From the NCBI GenBank assembly GCA_025526995.1, contig JAHLKG010000003.1:1488001-1552000 (forward strand): a stretch of DNA of 64,000 nucleotides. The letters run 5' to 3'. The notes under the pieces were generated by a model. The model searched no databases. It was given only the letters and a program-made list of their open reading frames with translations, and was not told the DNA's origin. Source of the stretch: Powellomyces hirtus (Eukaryota; Chytridiomycota; Chytridiomycetes; Spizellomycetales; Powellomycetaceae). Position numbers and translations under genes: made by a program. Below, piece by piece: positions 1 to 12,900 of the stretch; the first letter of the stretch is position 1; the number at the start of each line of letters is the position of its first letter.

Positions 1-2760
<2,760 letters not shown>

Positions 2761-3609
2761 TACTGCGGACCGCGGGAGTGGGACAATAAAGTTGATGGGC
2801 GGAGAGGATGAAGCGTCGTTTGTGGGGAAAGTGTGGTGGCGTGAGCGCTGCTCACGCGTGTGTGTCTATGGGGGAAAGTGTAGTGCAGAGAGACGGGGTT
2901 TTGTTTGCGGGGATGGAGCGGAGGTTGAGTGTTTGTCGGTGAGGGGGGGGGGGGGTTATAGGTTTGGGTCCTTTTTCTGCAGAGGACTGGGCGAAAACGA
3001 AACCAAAAAAGGTATTTAATCTGTTTCTCTTCTTCCGGGATTAGTGAGCAAAAGAATGAAGGGGGAAAAGAATGTAGGAATGGGGTATGTGTCAAGAGGG
3101 GTATCATGGTTCGAGAGGTGCATTTGCATGCACGGATGAAGCATGGATTGCACACCTGATGGAAGATGACCAAAGAGTGGCGAATAAATGCGGAGGGGCT
3201 CGGAATACCTGTGCATTGTGGGTGGGAGGCACTGAGTTGGGTTCAATGTGGTTGGAGCATATCAAATGGGAGCTTGATGGGAATTAATCTAGCTAATTTT
3301 ACTCTATGAAGCTGTTAAGCGCACGTTTTTTACGCCCCTGGTTTGAGCCAGACTCTGTGAATGGCGTCAATGAGATGGCCAGGATGGGCTTTATTATTGT
3401 TTGGTGAGGACGCGTTTGTAGGATAATAGCAAGCACCGACAACGGACCCATGGAAATATTTAACAGGGTATTTATCAGCCTTAAGCAACAAGCACAGCAC
3501 AATATTGTGGACGTGGCTTACTGCGTCTCTCCGCGAAGCCCGGCGGAGTTAGTGACAGGGTGAGTGTGCCGTAAGCAAAGTCGCGTCAATCGCAGTCACG
3601 TGGGAAACG
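2761..3609. other. 5' flank of the kinase; no gene seen
   Basis: Presumed promoter/5' UTR of the leftward kinase gene followed by spacer up to the Harbinger target duplication. Contains a 13-G homopolymer at 2943-2955. Open frames here are short, without recognisable domains. Confidence 0.5.
2943..2955. repeat. poly-G run (13)
   Basis: Uninterrupted run of 13 G on the + strand, about 180 bp upstream of the kinase start codon (C run on the kinase sense strand). Confidence 0.9.
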
Positions 3610-3612
3610 TAA
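3610..3612. repeat. Harbinger target-site duplication, left (TAA)
   Basis: TAA directly before the left terminal inverted repeat, matched by TAA at 18317-18319. Three-bp TWA duplications are typical of PIF/Harbinger. Confidence 0.85.
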
Positions 3613-3649
3613 GAGCATCTTTAACGGCAGGCATTTAATTGTGGCACAG
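3613..3649 (+). repeat. Harbinger terminal inverted repeat, left
   Basis: 37 bp matching the reverse complement of 18280-18316 except for one G/A difference at position 31. Confidence 0.93.
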
Positions 3650-3823
3650 TCAGAATTTGAAGCCCGTGGTTCCGAAAGCACTGTTATAGGTGTGGCGCGG
3701 GGGCGCTATTTTGTACTAAGCGTCGCTACTTTCCTGCGCCACAGTTCATATTTGAAACTGATCGGCTCCCAGCTTTTGAAATGAAGCCTCTGAACAGTCG
3801 GTCCCGTAAAGTTGCCATTCGTC

Positions 3824-4897
3824 ATGGCAGACCCCCATATTATAACACGAATTGCACAGTTGATTGCTCAAAACCCGCATTCTGTTGCTGCGCAAGCTTT
3901 GCTAAAACAGAACCCGGCCGCGTATACTGGAGCTACCTACACAGAATCTGGAGAAAGCAGCCTACTTGTCCCGCCTATACATCTCCCTTTGGCTTTGCCA
4001 GCTCCGCCACAGGCCACACCGCTAACTCCACGCCAAACACCTGCACCGCAAGCGCAGGCCACACCTCCCTCAGAATCATTCTTGTGGCGTGGTGCAAGAG
4101 GAAAAGGGTTCTCTTGCACAGAAGACGAGCGCCTATGCGTGGTCTGGGTTCAGATATCTGAAGACCCCATCACCGGCAACGAGCAGAAAGCGGATGCATT
4201 TTGGAGTTGAATCCATAAGGTGTTCAACGACAATCCACCAGACGAAGCGCGGACCAGAAGCTCGTTGAAAAACCGCTGGGGGGTTGTGTCTCGTGCGGTT
4301 GCCAAATTCGCAGGACATATACGCTCAGCCACAGCTTCATTGCCCAGTGGTGCCACTAGAGACCAAATCGTTCTTCTAGGAGAAGACTTCTACTACGGAG
4401 CGGAAAAGCAAAAGTTTGTCCTGCTGCACGCCTACAATTTACTGCAGAACTGCCCCAGGTAAGCAATTAATTGCGTGGGAAAGTACTGCGTGGCAACATA
4501 GTGCGTGATGCGTACCTGCGTACTGCGTGGTCATGTTGTGCATACCTGCGCGATGCGCACTGCGTGGTAAAAAAATGCTTTAACATCAACTTCATTTAGA
4601 TTTATGGCAGACAGCGAGAAAACGCCACAAAAGGCAGCAGGAGAAGAGGACAAGGTCCGTCCAATTGGTATCAAACGAGCAAAGTGCCGACGAGATAAAG
4701 ACTTACCGAAGGATGAAGAGTTGGAACTTGTGAAGCAACAGCTGGAAATACAGCAACGTGAGCTACAATTGAATGAGGGCGAGCAGCGTCTTAGCAAAGT
4801 AGAAAGACTGGTACAGCTTTTTGGGCGTGAAAGCTCCATTGCTCAAAAGGCCTTGTTTGACTTGGCCAAAGAGCTGCAAAATGAGGATAGCAGCTAG
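3824..4897 (+). pseudogene. Harbinger Myb/SANT-like DNA-binding protein, one in-frame stop
   Basis: Second protein of a Harbinger element; in this family the Myb-like partner binds element ends and helps the transposase. Exons 3824-4458 and 4600-4897, intron 4459-4599. The first part is Pro/Gln-rich; then comes a trihelix-like core with FSCTEDERLCVVWVQISEDP and RSSLKNRWGVVSRAVAKFAG. The second exon has the typical RPIGIKRAK motif and a Glu/Gln-rich coiled-coil tail ending LFDLAKELQNEDSS. A TGA at 4208-4210 interrupts the frame directly after ADAFWS, where relatives usually have a basic residue; the frame is unchanged on both sides, so this looks like a point mutation (CGA to TGA would suffice). 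Start is the ATG at 3824 (MADPHIITRIAQ). Confidence 0.82.
4459..4599 (+). other. intron of the Myb-like gene with TGCGTG-type repeats
   Basis: GT-AG intron made largely of iterated TGCGTGG / TGCGTGATGCGT / TGCGTACCTGCG words. The same words occur in the second intron of the transposase gene (17198-17280). Confidence 0.7.
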
Positions 4898-4948
4898 TAT
4901 TCATGCGTGAATAAAAAAACTGCCTACCGGTTAAGGTAGCCACCGAGT

Positions 4949-5379
4949 TTAACGGTCGCTTTGCTCGGGACTTTCACCCACTTCCTCCTCCTCCACTTGC
5001 TCCTGCGCCTCCTCCTCCACTTCCTCTTTGCCCCGTCCCCTCTTCTCCCCTCCTTCTTCCCTCCCCTTCCCTCCAAGCAAAGGCGCGGACCCATTTCTCC
5101 GCGTATGCGGTCACTTGATCAAACTTGGTCTGAGTTACAAGTTGCCGCAGTTAGTACAAACGGGGTCAGCAAAAAATGATGTTACACTTACTTTTGCCGC
5201 GGCCATATCCCAGTTTACCTTGTCAAGGTACTCCTTCATTGCCTCTTGGTAGAGGCGTGGGTACGGGCGCTGCAGCTGACAAAGCTGCACTGCGCGCCTT
5301 GCAACCTGATACAAAGAAATTAAGTGGTATGTCATAGGTACTATAGAAGCTCAACAATTCTAACAAGAGCTGCTGCATC
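4949..5379 (-). pseudogene. third Harbinger gene, 3' part (cut off by Copia-A)
   Basis: Minus-strand coding segment, tail to tail with the Myb-like gene. The readable exons give VARRAVQLCQLQRPYPRLYQ and EAMKEYLDKVNWDMAAAK, then a GTAAGT-AG intron, then TKFDQVTAYAEKWVRAFAWR and a Glu-rich tail ending SPEQSDR with a TAA at 4949. The 5' end lies beyond the copia insertion (16505-16590). No known domain is recognised. The acidic tail and the strand make it a possible third element-encoded protein; a captured host fragment is the alternative. Confidence 0.5.
5375..5379. repeat. Copia-A target-site duplication (GCATC)
   Basis: Five-bp direct repeat, second copy at 16505-16509, flanking the two LTRs. 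Confidence 0.9.
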
Positions 5380-5636
5380 TGTTGTGCGTAGGTCCGGTTA
5401 AGGGGTAGTGCAACAGAGAAAAGCTAGCTCAACACTCTCGATGACAATGGAATGATTGTGTTGTTGTTAAGTGTAAACGATGGGTGAAAGAGAGCTTCAC
5501 TACGAAGAAGAAAGGTGGCTGTGCAAGCTATCTAAGCATTCGCGGTCAGATGAAGCACCATTGCGCAGCGGGGGTCACGTGGAGTCTTGGAGTGCTGTCG
5601 ATTTGACAGGTTTATCTCAAAAGTCCAATCTCAACA
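5380..5636 (-). repeat. Copia-A LTR (3' LTR in element orientation)
   Basis: 257 bp, TG...CA ends, 8 transitions from the copy at 16248-16504. Preceded by GCATC. Confidence 0.93.
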
Positions 5637-5719
5637 CTCTTCCGACTTTGGAGACCAAACATGCCACAAAACGGTTGAGCTCCGAAGTGTCCCGTTTGTC
5701 TTTTTTGAGATGCAGAATT

Positions 5720-6067
5720 CTGTGGGGACTGCGGGCACCTGCTGTGCTTCCGGTGTTTGAAGTACATTTGGGTGACACCTGACGATGCCGCACGCAGATG
5801 TGTTATCTGCAGGTGAGGAAGGAGCCCGTTGTGCTGGTTTCAGGGTAATGATATCTCACATTGCACAGAAAAGAGTGGATTAACCTCGTTGAAGGGGAAG
5901 TAACGAGAAGGCGGTGTGACAGGTGTTACGAAAGAAAAGACTGTCGGATGCCGCACGCCTGTGGAGAAAGAAACCCCTGTTTTCTGTGTGAGAGCTGTTC
6001 ACGGGGTCTGGTGCATCGAAGTGGAGAAATACATTGCCCGAAATGCAACAAGTCGGACCGTCGATAG
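5720..6067 (+). CDS. RING-like double zinc-finger ORF, antisense inside Copia-A
   Basis: Plus-strand gene candidate lying between the 3' LTR and the end of pol of Copia-A, opposite to the element. The exon ending at 5812 reads CGDCGHLLCFRCLKYIW then RRCVICR; a GT-AG intron (5813-5868) joins in phase to 5869-6067, which gives KEWINLVEGEV, then RRRCDRCYERKDCRMPHACG, NPCFLCESCSRGL and HCPKCNKSDRR with TAG at 6065-6067. Paired CxxC/CxH spacing looks like two RING/B-box-like treble-clef modules. The start is unresolved: upstream frames hit a stop unless a first short exon inside the LTR-proximal region is spliced in. Could be a captured host gene fragment or an element-borne antisense protein. Confidence 0.42.
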
Positions 6068-6164
6068 ATGGTGGTTGCGGCGGGTGTATTTCAACTAGAC
6101 TTATAACGGGTGTATATCAGTGAGATTTGGCGTAATCTGATTTCGTTCGGAGTCCAGTTCGATG

Positions 6165-7751
6165 TCACAGATCATCAAGTAATGGGCAAGGTAGCCGTTT
6201 CGTCAGGGTGTCAGCCAGCATGAGCTTGGACTCAATGTACTGTAGGTGAATGCGCTCGTTACCGACGAGGTCTCGCAGGAAGTGATAACAGACATCGATG
6301 TGTTTGGTTTGTTGGTGATGCATTGGATTGGTGGCAAGCTTGATAGCAGCCTGATTGTCGTCATACATGAGAACTGCTGTCTGCTCCGTTGCTGACAATT
6401 CGGATAGGAGACCCTGGATCCAGAGTGCTTCCTTTGCACATTCCACGAGTGCAATGTATTCTGCTTCTGCTGTGGATAGCGCCGTTGATTTTTGACGTTG
6501 AGATTTCCATGAAATAGCAGCTCCGTTGAGCATGAATACATAGCTGGAGGTTGAGTGACGCGTGTCCGTACAGCGTGCGTAGTCGGCATCTGAATATCCG
6601 ACAATATCTCCCCCATCTTGGAAGACAAGAGAGAGATCACTGGTTGTGTTTGCGTACGTGCAAACTTTCTTTGCGGCCGTCATGTGTGCGGCCGTCGGTG
6701 CTGCCAGAAACTGAGATAAACGGGAAACTGAGTAGGCCAGGTCAGGGCGAGTCCCTAACATCAGATACATTAGTGTTCCAATGATCGACTGATATTCCTT
6801 GATTCCTGATGCCTCGAGGGCGTCGGCTCCATCGTGCGCGTTTAGATGTAAGGTCAGGTCCATTGGGATGTGATGCGGCCGCATGCCGTTAAGGTTAAAC
6901 TTGTCGATCATGTCTTTGATGTACTTCTGTTGGCCGATGGTAATGCATTGCTTTGACCGGTCGCGCGTAATCTGAAGACCGAGAAGGAAAGAGATCTCCC
7001 CCATGTCCTCCATCTTGAAGCGTTTGGCAAGCGCGGATTTGAGAGCGAGCAGGTCATCGAGGTTTGATGCGAAAATTGTGAGATCATTCACGTAGACGGC
7101 AACAATCAGGATCCTTATGTTGTCAGTCCGCTTAATGTAGAGCGCGGTGTCGAGTTCTGATACTGAGAACCCAAGCTGTTGAAGAAAGGAGTCGAGAACC
7201 TTGTTCCATAGGCGCGGCGATTGTTTAAGGCCGTAAAGGGAACGGCGTAGTTTGACAACGTCGTCAGCGACGCCGGCTGGGAGCCGCATCCAGATTTCTA
7301 CGTTGAGACCTCCGTTGAGAAATGCGGTGATGACATCCATCTGATGGATGTGAAGGTTGAGCTTAGCGGCAAGCGCGAGTAGCGCCCGCAAGGTGTTAAA
7401 TTTGACGACGGGCGCATATGTTTCGTTGAAGTCAATGCCTTCACGCTGCGTGAAGCCTCGGGCAACGAGGCAGGCTTTGAACTTCTTGATGGAACCATCG
7501 GCGTTGCGTTTGACTTTGAAGACCCATTTGAAATCAACAAGGTGAGTGCCAGACGGTGTTTGCATGGTGTCTGTGTCCCACGTCTTGTTAGTGCGGTGAG
7601 ACAAGAGTTCAGCGTCGATCGCTTGTTTCCACTCTTTTGCGTACGGCGAGTTGATTGCTGCCTGGTAAGTGGCGGGCTTGTCAATGTCAGTGCTGCATGC
7701 GGCATGCAGTTCGGCAATTACGGGTGTGCCGTCATCTTCGATTCCGGTGAA
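6165..7751 (-). pseudogene. Copia-A reverse transcriptase and RNase H
   Basis: Downstream part of pol in the same frame as the integrase segment, separated from it by a TGA at 7752-7754. Begins with linker sequence, then the RT hallmark FKWVFKVKRNADGSIKKFKA, QMDVITAFLNGGL, and the catalytic box that reads YVND (about 7083-7094) instead of YVDD. RNase H follows with GYSDADYARC, STAEAEYIAL, and KHIDVCYHFLRDLV near the end. The open stretch from 7604 to 6165 (479 codons) has no stop, but the D-to-N change in the RT box should abolish polymerase activity. Confidence 0.92.
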
Positions 7752-9468
7752 TCACGTCAGGGCCTCTGAATCCTTGACGTTGTCGAGGGGTTCCCATGTT
7801 GGTTTGTCGTAGCCAAGCCACTTGACCAGGAATTCCTCTCCCCCTTCGCCGTTGCAAGAGAGTAAGATGCGCTCAACCACATATTCAGGAGTGGTGTCGC
7901 TCTGAGCGACAGGGCTGACGTAATCAGCCTTGTTAATTGTGATGTCTCGTGCGTCGATGATTGAATCCATCGATGCATCGTAAAGGCGATAGTTGCCTTG
8001 TTTAGTGGGGTGATATCCCACTAGTCGGAACGGTCCGACAGCGCGAGCTCCAAGCTTGCGGTGTGTGCAACGGTGCACAGGTTGATGCATATAGGCCACG
8101 CTCCAGATGGTGCAGAGGTTCAATACATCGGCAGGGGTCCCAAACCAACGTTGGTATGGGGTCTCTCCGTTGAGAGACGTTGATGGCGTCCGTTGACGCA
8201 GGTAGTTGACGGCCATAGCGAGTTCTCCCCAAAGTTTGAAAGGAGCGCGGCTGTCATGAAAAATCGCTCGGACCTGGTCCATGAGCGTACGGTCGAACCG
8301 TTCAGCAATGCCATTTTGCTGAAAGGAGTACGGATGAGTAGGGTTTAACGTGATCCCATTGGTGAGCAGCTCAGCCTGTAGGGGATAGTATTCACTGCCG
8401 TTATTGCAGCGCAGCTCCTTGATCTTGGAGTCGAGATGGCGTTCAGCGTACGCGCGATAGTTTTGCCAATAATCGTTGGTTTGATCTTTGGTCTTGAGGA
8501 GGTAGATGACGGAATACCGTGTGTATTCGTCAATGAACGTGAGGATGTAGCGGGCGCCAGAGAGGGAGAGAAGATTGGCGCCCATGTCAAGAATGTCCGA
8601 GTGTATGCGATCAAGTGGTTTGGTTGCAGGTCAAGAGTTTTGCCCATTGAAAGGCAGCCGAGTGGATTTACGGAGGGAGCAGCCGGAGCACAGCGCGTGT
8701 TCCGGTTTGACGTTGTTTGGCAGATCGAGAGAGTAGATCAGATTTGCAGCTTGAAGCGCTTGTTGTCTAATGTGCCCAAAGCGTTGATGCCATAGTTTAT
8801 AGACATTGCAGTCCTTTGTTTTGCAGCTTTGGTCGCAAAAGCAGCGGCGGTGGTTTCAACATAACCATTGATAAATGGCAGGTTTCCGTTGTGGCGGAGC
8901 GGTAGGATAACGCGGCCGTTCTTTAAAATGGAGGAACCGTTAGTTGAGAATGTGATTTTGTAACCGTCCCGGTTCAGTGGCGATGTGGAAACCAAGTTGC
9001 GGCTCGCTTCAGGTACGTAGAGCATGTCGACACAGACAATGGCTTTGTCCGTGTTGTTATTGCTGATGGTTAGTGTGCCTGCTTCGCGAGCGGTAAGGTT
9101 TTTGCCGTTTGCAATGCTGATTTGGACTGCCGGGATGGGTCGCAGGTCAGTAAGGAGAATAGCGTCCTTGATAATGTGGTGCGTTGCACAAGAATCAAGG
9201 GCAATTGAGTGCGAGGACCTGTGGTTAGTTGCCAAAACGAGGTTTGCTTCGGCAGCAGGTTCTTGCTGATGTTGTTTAAGGAGCTCGTGCGCGTCCTTCA
9301 TCCAATGACCGGTTTGTTCGCAGAGGAGGCAGGGAGATCCTGGAACTGAGCGGCGGCGTTGTTTTTTCCACGATTTTCGGGGCGCGTGTTCATTGGTGTT
9401 GGCGTCCGAATTGCCATGCATCACATGGGCTTCAACGTGAGACTCGGTTTTGGGCACACAAGCGCCCC
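7752..9468 (-). pseudogene. Copia-A gag zinc knuckle, protease, integrase and chromodomain
   Basis: Begins at the Copia-B insertion point. Zinc knuckle CLLCEQTGHWMKDA lacks its final Cys. Protease motif reads ALDSCATHHI, with Cys in place of the Gly of DSG. A GAG-pre-integrase motif (LWHQRFGHIRQQAL) sits in a different frame, so a frameshift lies near 8800-8820. A TGA interrupts near 8636. Integrase core: FIDEYTRYSVIYLLKTK, ELRCNNGSEYYP (the second catalytic Asp is Asn), NGIAERFDRTL. The segment ends with a chromodomain, EYVVERILLSC then EEFLVKWLGYDKPTWEPLDN, and a TGA at 7752. Most lesions fit C-to-T or G-to-A transitions. Confidence 0.9.
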
Positions 9469-9473
9469 GTTCT
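9469..9473. repeat. Copia-B target-site duplication (GTTCT)
   Basis: Five-bp direct repeat with second copy at 15252-15256. Confidence 0.88.
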
Positions 9474-9846
9474 TATTGGAATGTTGAGACTTGCGTACTC
9501 AATGTTTGGTCGTTACATTAGATCCTTACTTGGATTCTCCGACTAGAGCGCGTGACCACCATACCGGTAACGCTAAGAGCTGAATTGGATCACGTGTGAT
9601 CACGTGATTGGAGTAAAGGTAGATTAGAACACTCGAAGCGAAACATTACCGATAAGACTTTAAGACAAAAAAAAAAAATACATACACATACATTACATCT
9701 CCGTGCATCTGACAACGCTACATCGTCATCTGCATCACAGAAAAGCTCTGTAAACCCTCCTTTACGAAGTATACTGGAGGCCACATCGAATTCGGCCAAT
9801 CCTCTGCAATTCCGATAAAGTACTGGAAGTGCCGATATCTCTAATA
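9474..9846 (+). repeat. Copia-B 5' LTR
   Basis: 373 bp, matching 14879-15251 at all but 8 positions. Contains two CACGTG motifs spaced 4 bp apart near 9593-9607 and a 12-A run before the presumed transcript region. Confidence 0.93.
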
Positions 9847-9858
9847 GGTTATGAGCCC
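9847..9858 (+). other. Copia-B primer-binding site
   Basis: GGTTATGAGCCC directly after the 5' LTR, identical to the Copia-A site, complementary to the anticodon arm of initiator tRNA-Met. Confidence 0.8.
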
Positions 9859-9961
9859 TGAGACCGGTCGAATTCGAATCATTCTCCCTTCGTAAAACCT
9901 GTAAACTACAAGTCTTCCGTCGAAATTCAAGTGCCAAGAAAGTACCGAGCACACCGTCAAG

Positions 9962-12900
9962 ATGCCTACTACAAGATCTCCCATTCAAGGAGTGCAGACC
10001 CGCCAACAAGCCTGTCAAGCCACACGAGAAGCCCAACGGGGTCCTGACGCTGAAGAAGACGTTAATATAGATGTCTCGATCTACCATGATTCCCACGACG
10101 CAGATGCCGATGTGGATGAGAAGAAACATGGAGAAATTCATGCAGACTCGGCGATAGTACCGTCCGAAGTACCGACTGACATTGTCATGCAAATTCTGCA
10201 GAGGTTCAAGATGGAAATCGACGAAAAGCTCGACCATCGGATGGACAGGTTGGAGAGGACTTTATTGACTAGTTCAAACCCTCTCGCTACATCAACTTCC
10301 CATCAACAACCCGAGAAGTACGAAAAGCCTCATATCGGTGGTCATCCTATGGCCGTTTCACCGATGAGAAGCCCAAAAGCGGGCCTTGAGTACCCTTTTC
10401 TACATCAACACATTACTCACGGCGAAGTTGAAGCCCCAGTTGCCCCTCACTTTCGTCCGTCTTCCCCAACGGAGAGCACAACAACTACAAGCAGCAGAAA
10501 GAGCGATGATCGAGACGCACAACGTACATCATTTGCATACTTCAAATCTGCAATCGATGCAGTATCTACATTCGACGGGACGGGAAATCTCTCAAAACTC
10601 GCCGACTTCATTGATCAGCTTACTCTAGTCTTTCGCCTAAAACCTGTATCTGAAGAAGAACAACTCTCATTCATCTTCACGAAGCTCTCTGGCGAAGCAA
10701 AACAATGGTATCGTAATCACCAGAAAGATGCCAAACAAGGGATGGTGGAGCCCATCACGGATTGGGAATCCTTCAAGCCTCCTTTCCTCTCGCGTTACCA
10801 ACCAACCGAACACAAAGAAACTTTGCTCACTCAACTTGAAAGACTCCGACAAGGAAGTCATTCCATCTCGCAGTACAATACCTCATTCACAAAGATCACA
10901 AGTCAAATCCCCCTGAAGGTGCCGTTCGAAATCTACAAGTGGTTTTACCTTCGCGGAATGAATGAACATCATGCAGAGCTCGTCAGAACTCAAAGTTTCA
11001 AGGATCTCCATGGCCTCATGGCAGCTGCCAAGCGTCTGGATAACGGAAGTAACAAGAGTAACCAAAACAACAATCGTTTCGCCAAGAAGAGCGAAAACAT
11101 CGTGCTCGAAGCCCAACCTTCAAAGAAAGACGGCTCAAGTCACAAGAAGACTGACGCGAAGAAGACCACAGACTCGAAGAAGAGACAGAATTTCCCCTGT
11201 TGGTTATGCAATTCGAATGAACATACCCCATTCAATTGTCCCCTCAAAGCCAAGGCAATCGAAGCCTTAAAACCCGCTGCTAATGCCAACATTGCAGAAG
11301 CACATAACGCCACTACATTGGCTTACTTGGATTCGGGCTGCTCACAGCACATGACAAATGACATTTCCATTCTCGAATCCTACGAAGAGCACTCAACGCG
11401 CGTCAGATTTGGAAACAACGCCTTTCTCGATGCCGAAGCGAAAGGGAACGCTACCTTGAAGCTTCCAGATGGAGATGTACCTCTCACTGATGTTCTCTAA
11501 GTTCCAAAACTCGCCAAAACTCTCATCTCGGTCTCCGCTCTCGCCAAAGATGGAAAGAGAGTCACCTTTGAAGATGAGAGCGCCGTCATTCAAGACTGCA
11601 ATGGCACTACGAATGACATCACCATACCTCTCGTTTGAGGAATGTATCACATCTTGCCAACTCCGATGGCTTTCGCTACTCAAACTCGCTCAAGGACAAA
11701 CGCGTCCAATGTACCGACACACGCGTCAAAAAATACATCTACCGAATTGACAAAATGGACAAACGCGTCCAATGTACCGACACATGTGTCCGATACATCG
11801 ATTCAAGCGGTCAATCTGTCGACAGACGTTACCGGTATGGTGGTCACGCATTCTACCCCGCTCCAAGCCACGTCGGAGGGGCCGGCTGCCCCGAATGGGG
11901 GGCCAGCCGGCCCCATACTGGAGAGTGAGGGGGATAGCTGCCCCAACTTGGGGCTGGCCAGCCCCCCACTGGAGAGTGAGAGTTGTGGGTGCTGTGGTGG
12001 GGGGCCGGCCGCCCCAAAAGCATCCGATGATGCTGAGGATGGTGCCCCCGAGGGGGCATCATCCGCCGATGGCGCCGCCGCCGCCGTCGCTGCTTTGGCG
12101 GCTTCTTCTGGGGCTTGCTCTGGTCCCTTTTCTCTTGTCAACGAAGGAACTCTCTGGCATCACCGATTGGGCCATCCTGGCACTCACATCATGAAGCAAC
12201 TCAAGCTCCCAATGACCAACAAAGTCTGCAAAGGTTGCGAGTTTGGTAAGCACAAGCGCTCACCATTCAACGGTACGATGACACGGTCCAAGACGCCACT
12301 CGATTGCCTACATTTTGACCTAAATGGTCCGCACATATCCGCGGTTGGCAATGAGAAATATGCCCTGGTTGTGATCGATGACTATTCCCGTTTCACATGG
12401 ATCTTCTTCTTGAAGACGAAGAGCAAATCTAGTGCAAAATTGATTGAATTCATCAATTTCATCGAAAAACAGACCAACGAAAGGGTCAGACGACTCCATT
12501 CCGAGTGAGGGGGGGAGTTTGTCAATCACGATCTGAAAGACTTCATTTTGAAAAAGGGCATTCTGCACGAACTCACCGCTGCAGATTCCCCACAGTCCAA
12601 CAGTGTAGCTCAAGGGTTCAACCTCACTCTGTTCGACACCATTTGTGCATTGGAACACTCATACGGCATCCCAAAACAACTCTGGACCGAGTTAGCGGCT
12701 ACATCAGTCTACTTATGGAATCGCCTACCCCACAAGTCCAATAACAACATTTCGCCTTACGAACGGCTCAACGGCGAAGAGCCCTCACTCTCTCACCTTC
12801 GTGTGATTTGGGCCGATGCCTTCGTGCATCTCGTCAAGAGAAGACAAGTCTCAAAGTTGGCACCGCGCGCCACACGTCTCAAACTCATTGGTTACGAAGT

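Noticed and set aside
5480..5782. Plus-strand frame starting in the Copia-A LTR
   Set aside because: Also present in the other LTR copy and diverges outside it; a by-product of the LTR sequence.
9590..10237. Minus-strand frame of 215 codons across the Copia-B LTR
   Set aside because: Antisense to LTR and gag; the same frame reappears at the other LTR simply because the LTR is repeated.
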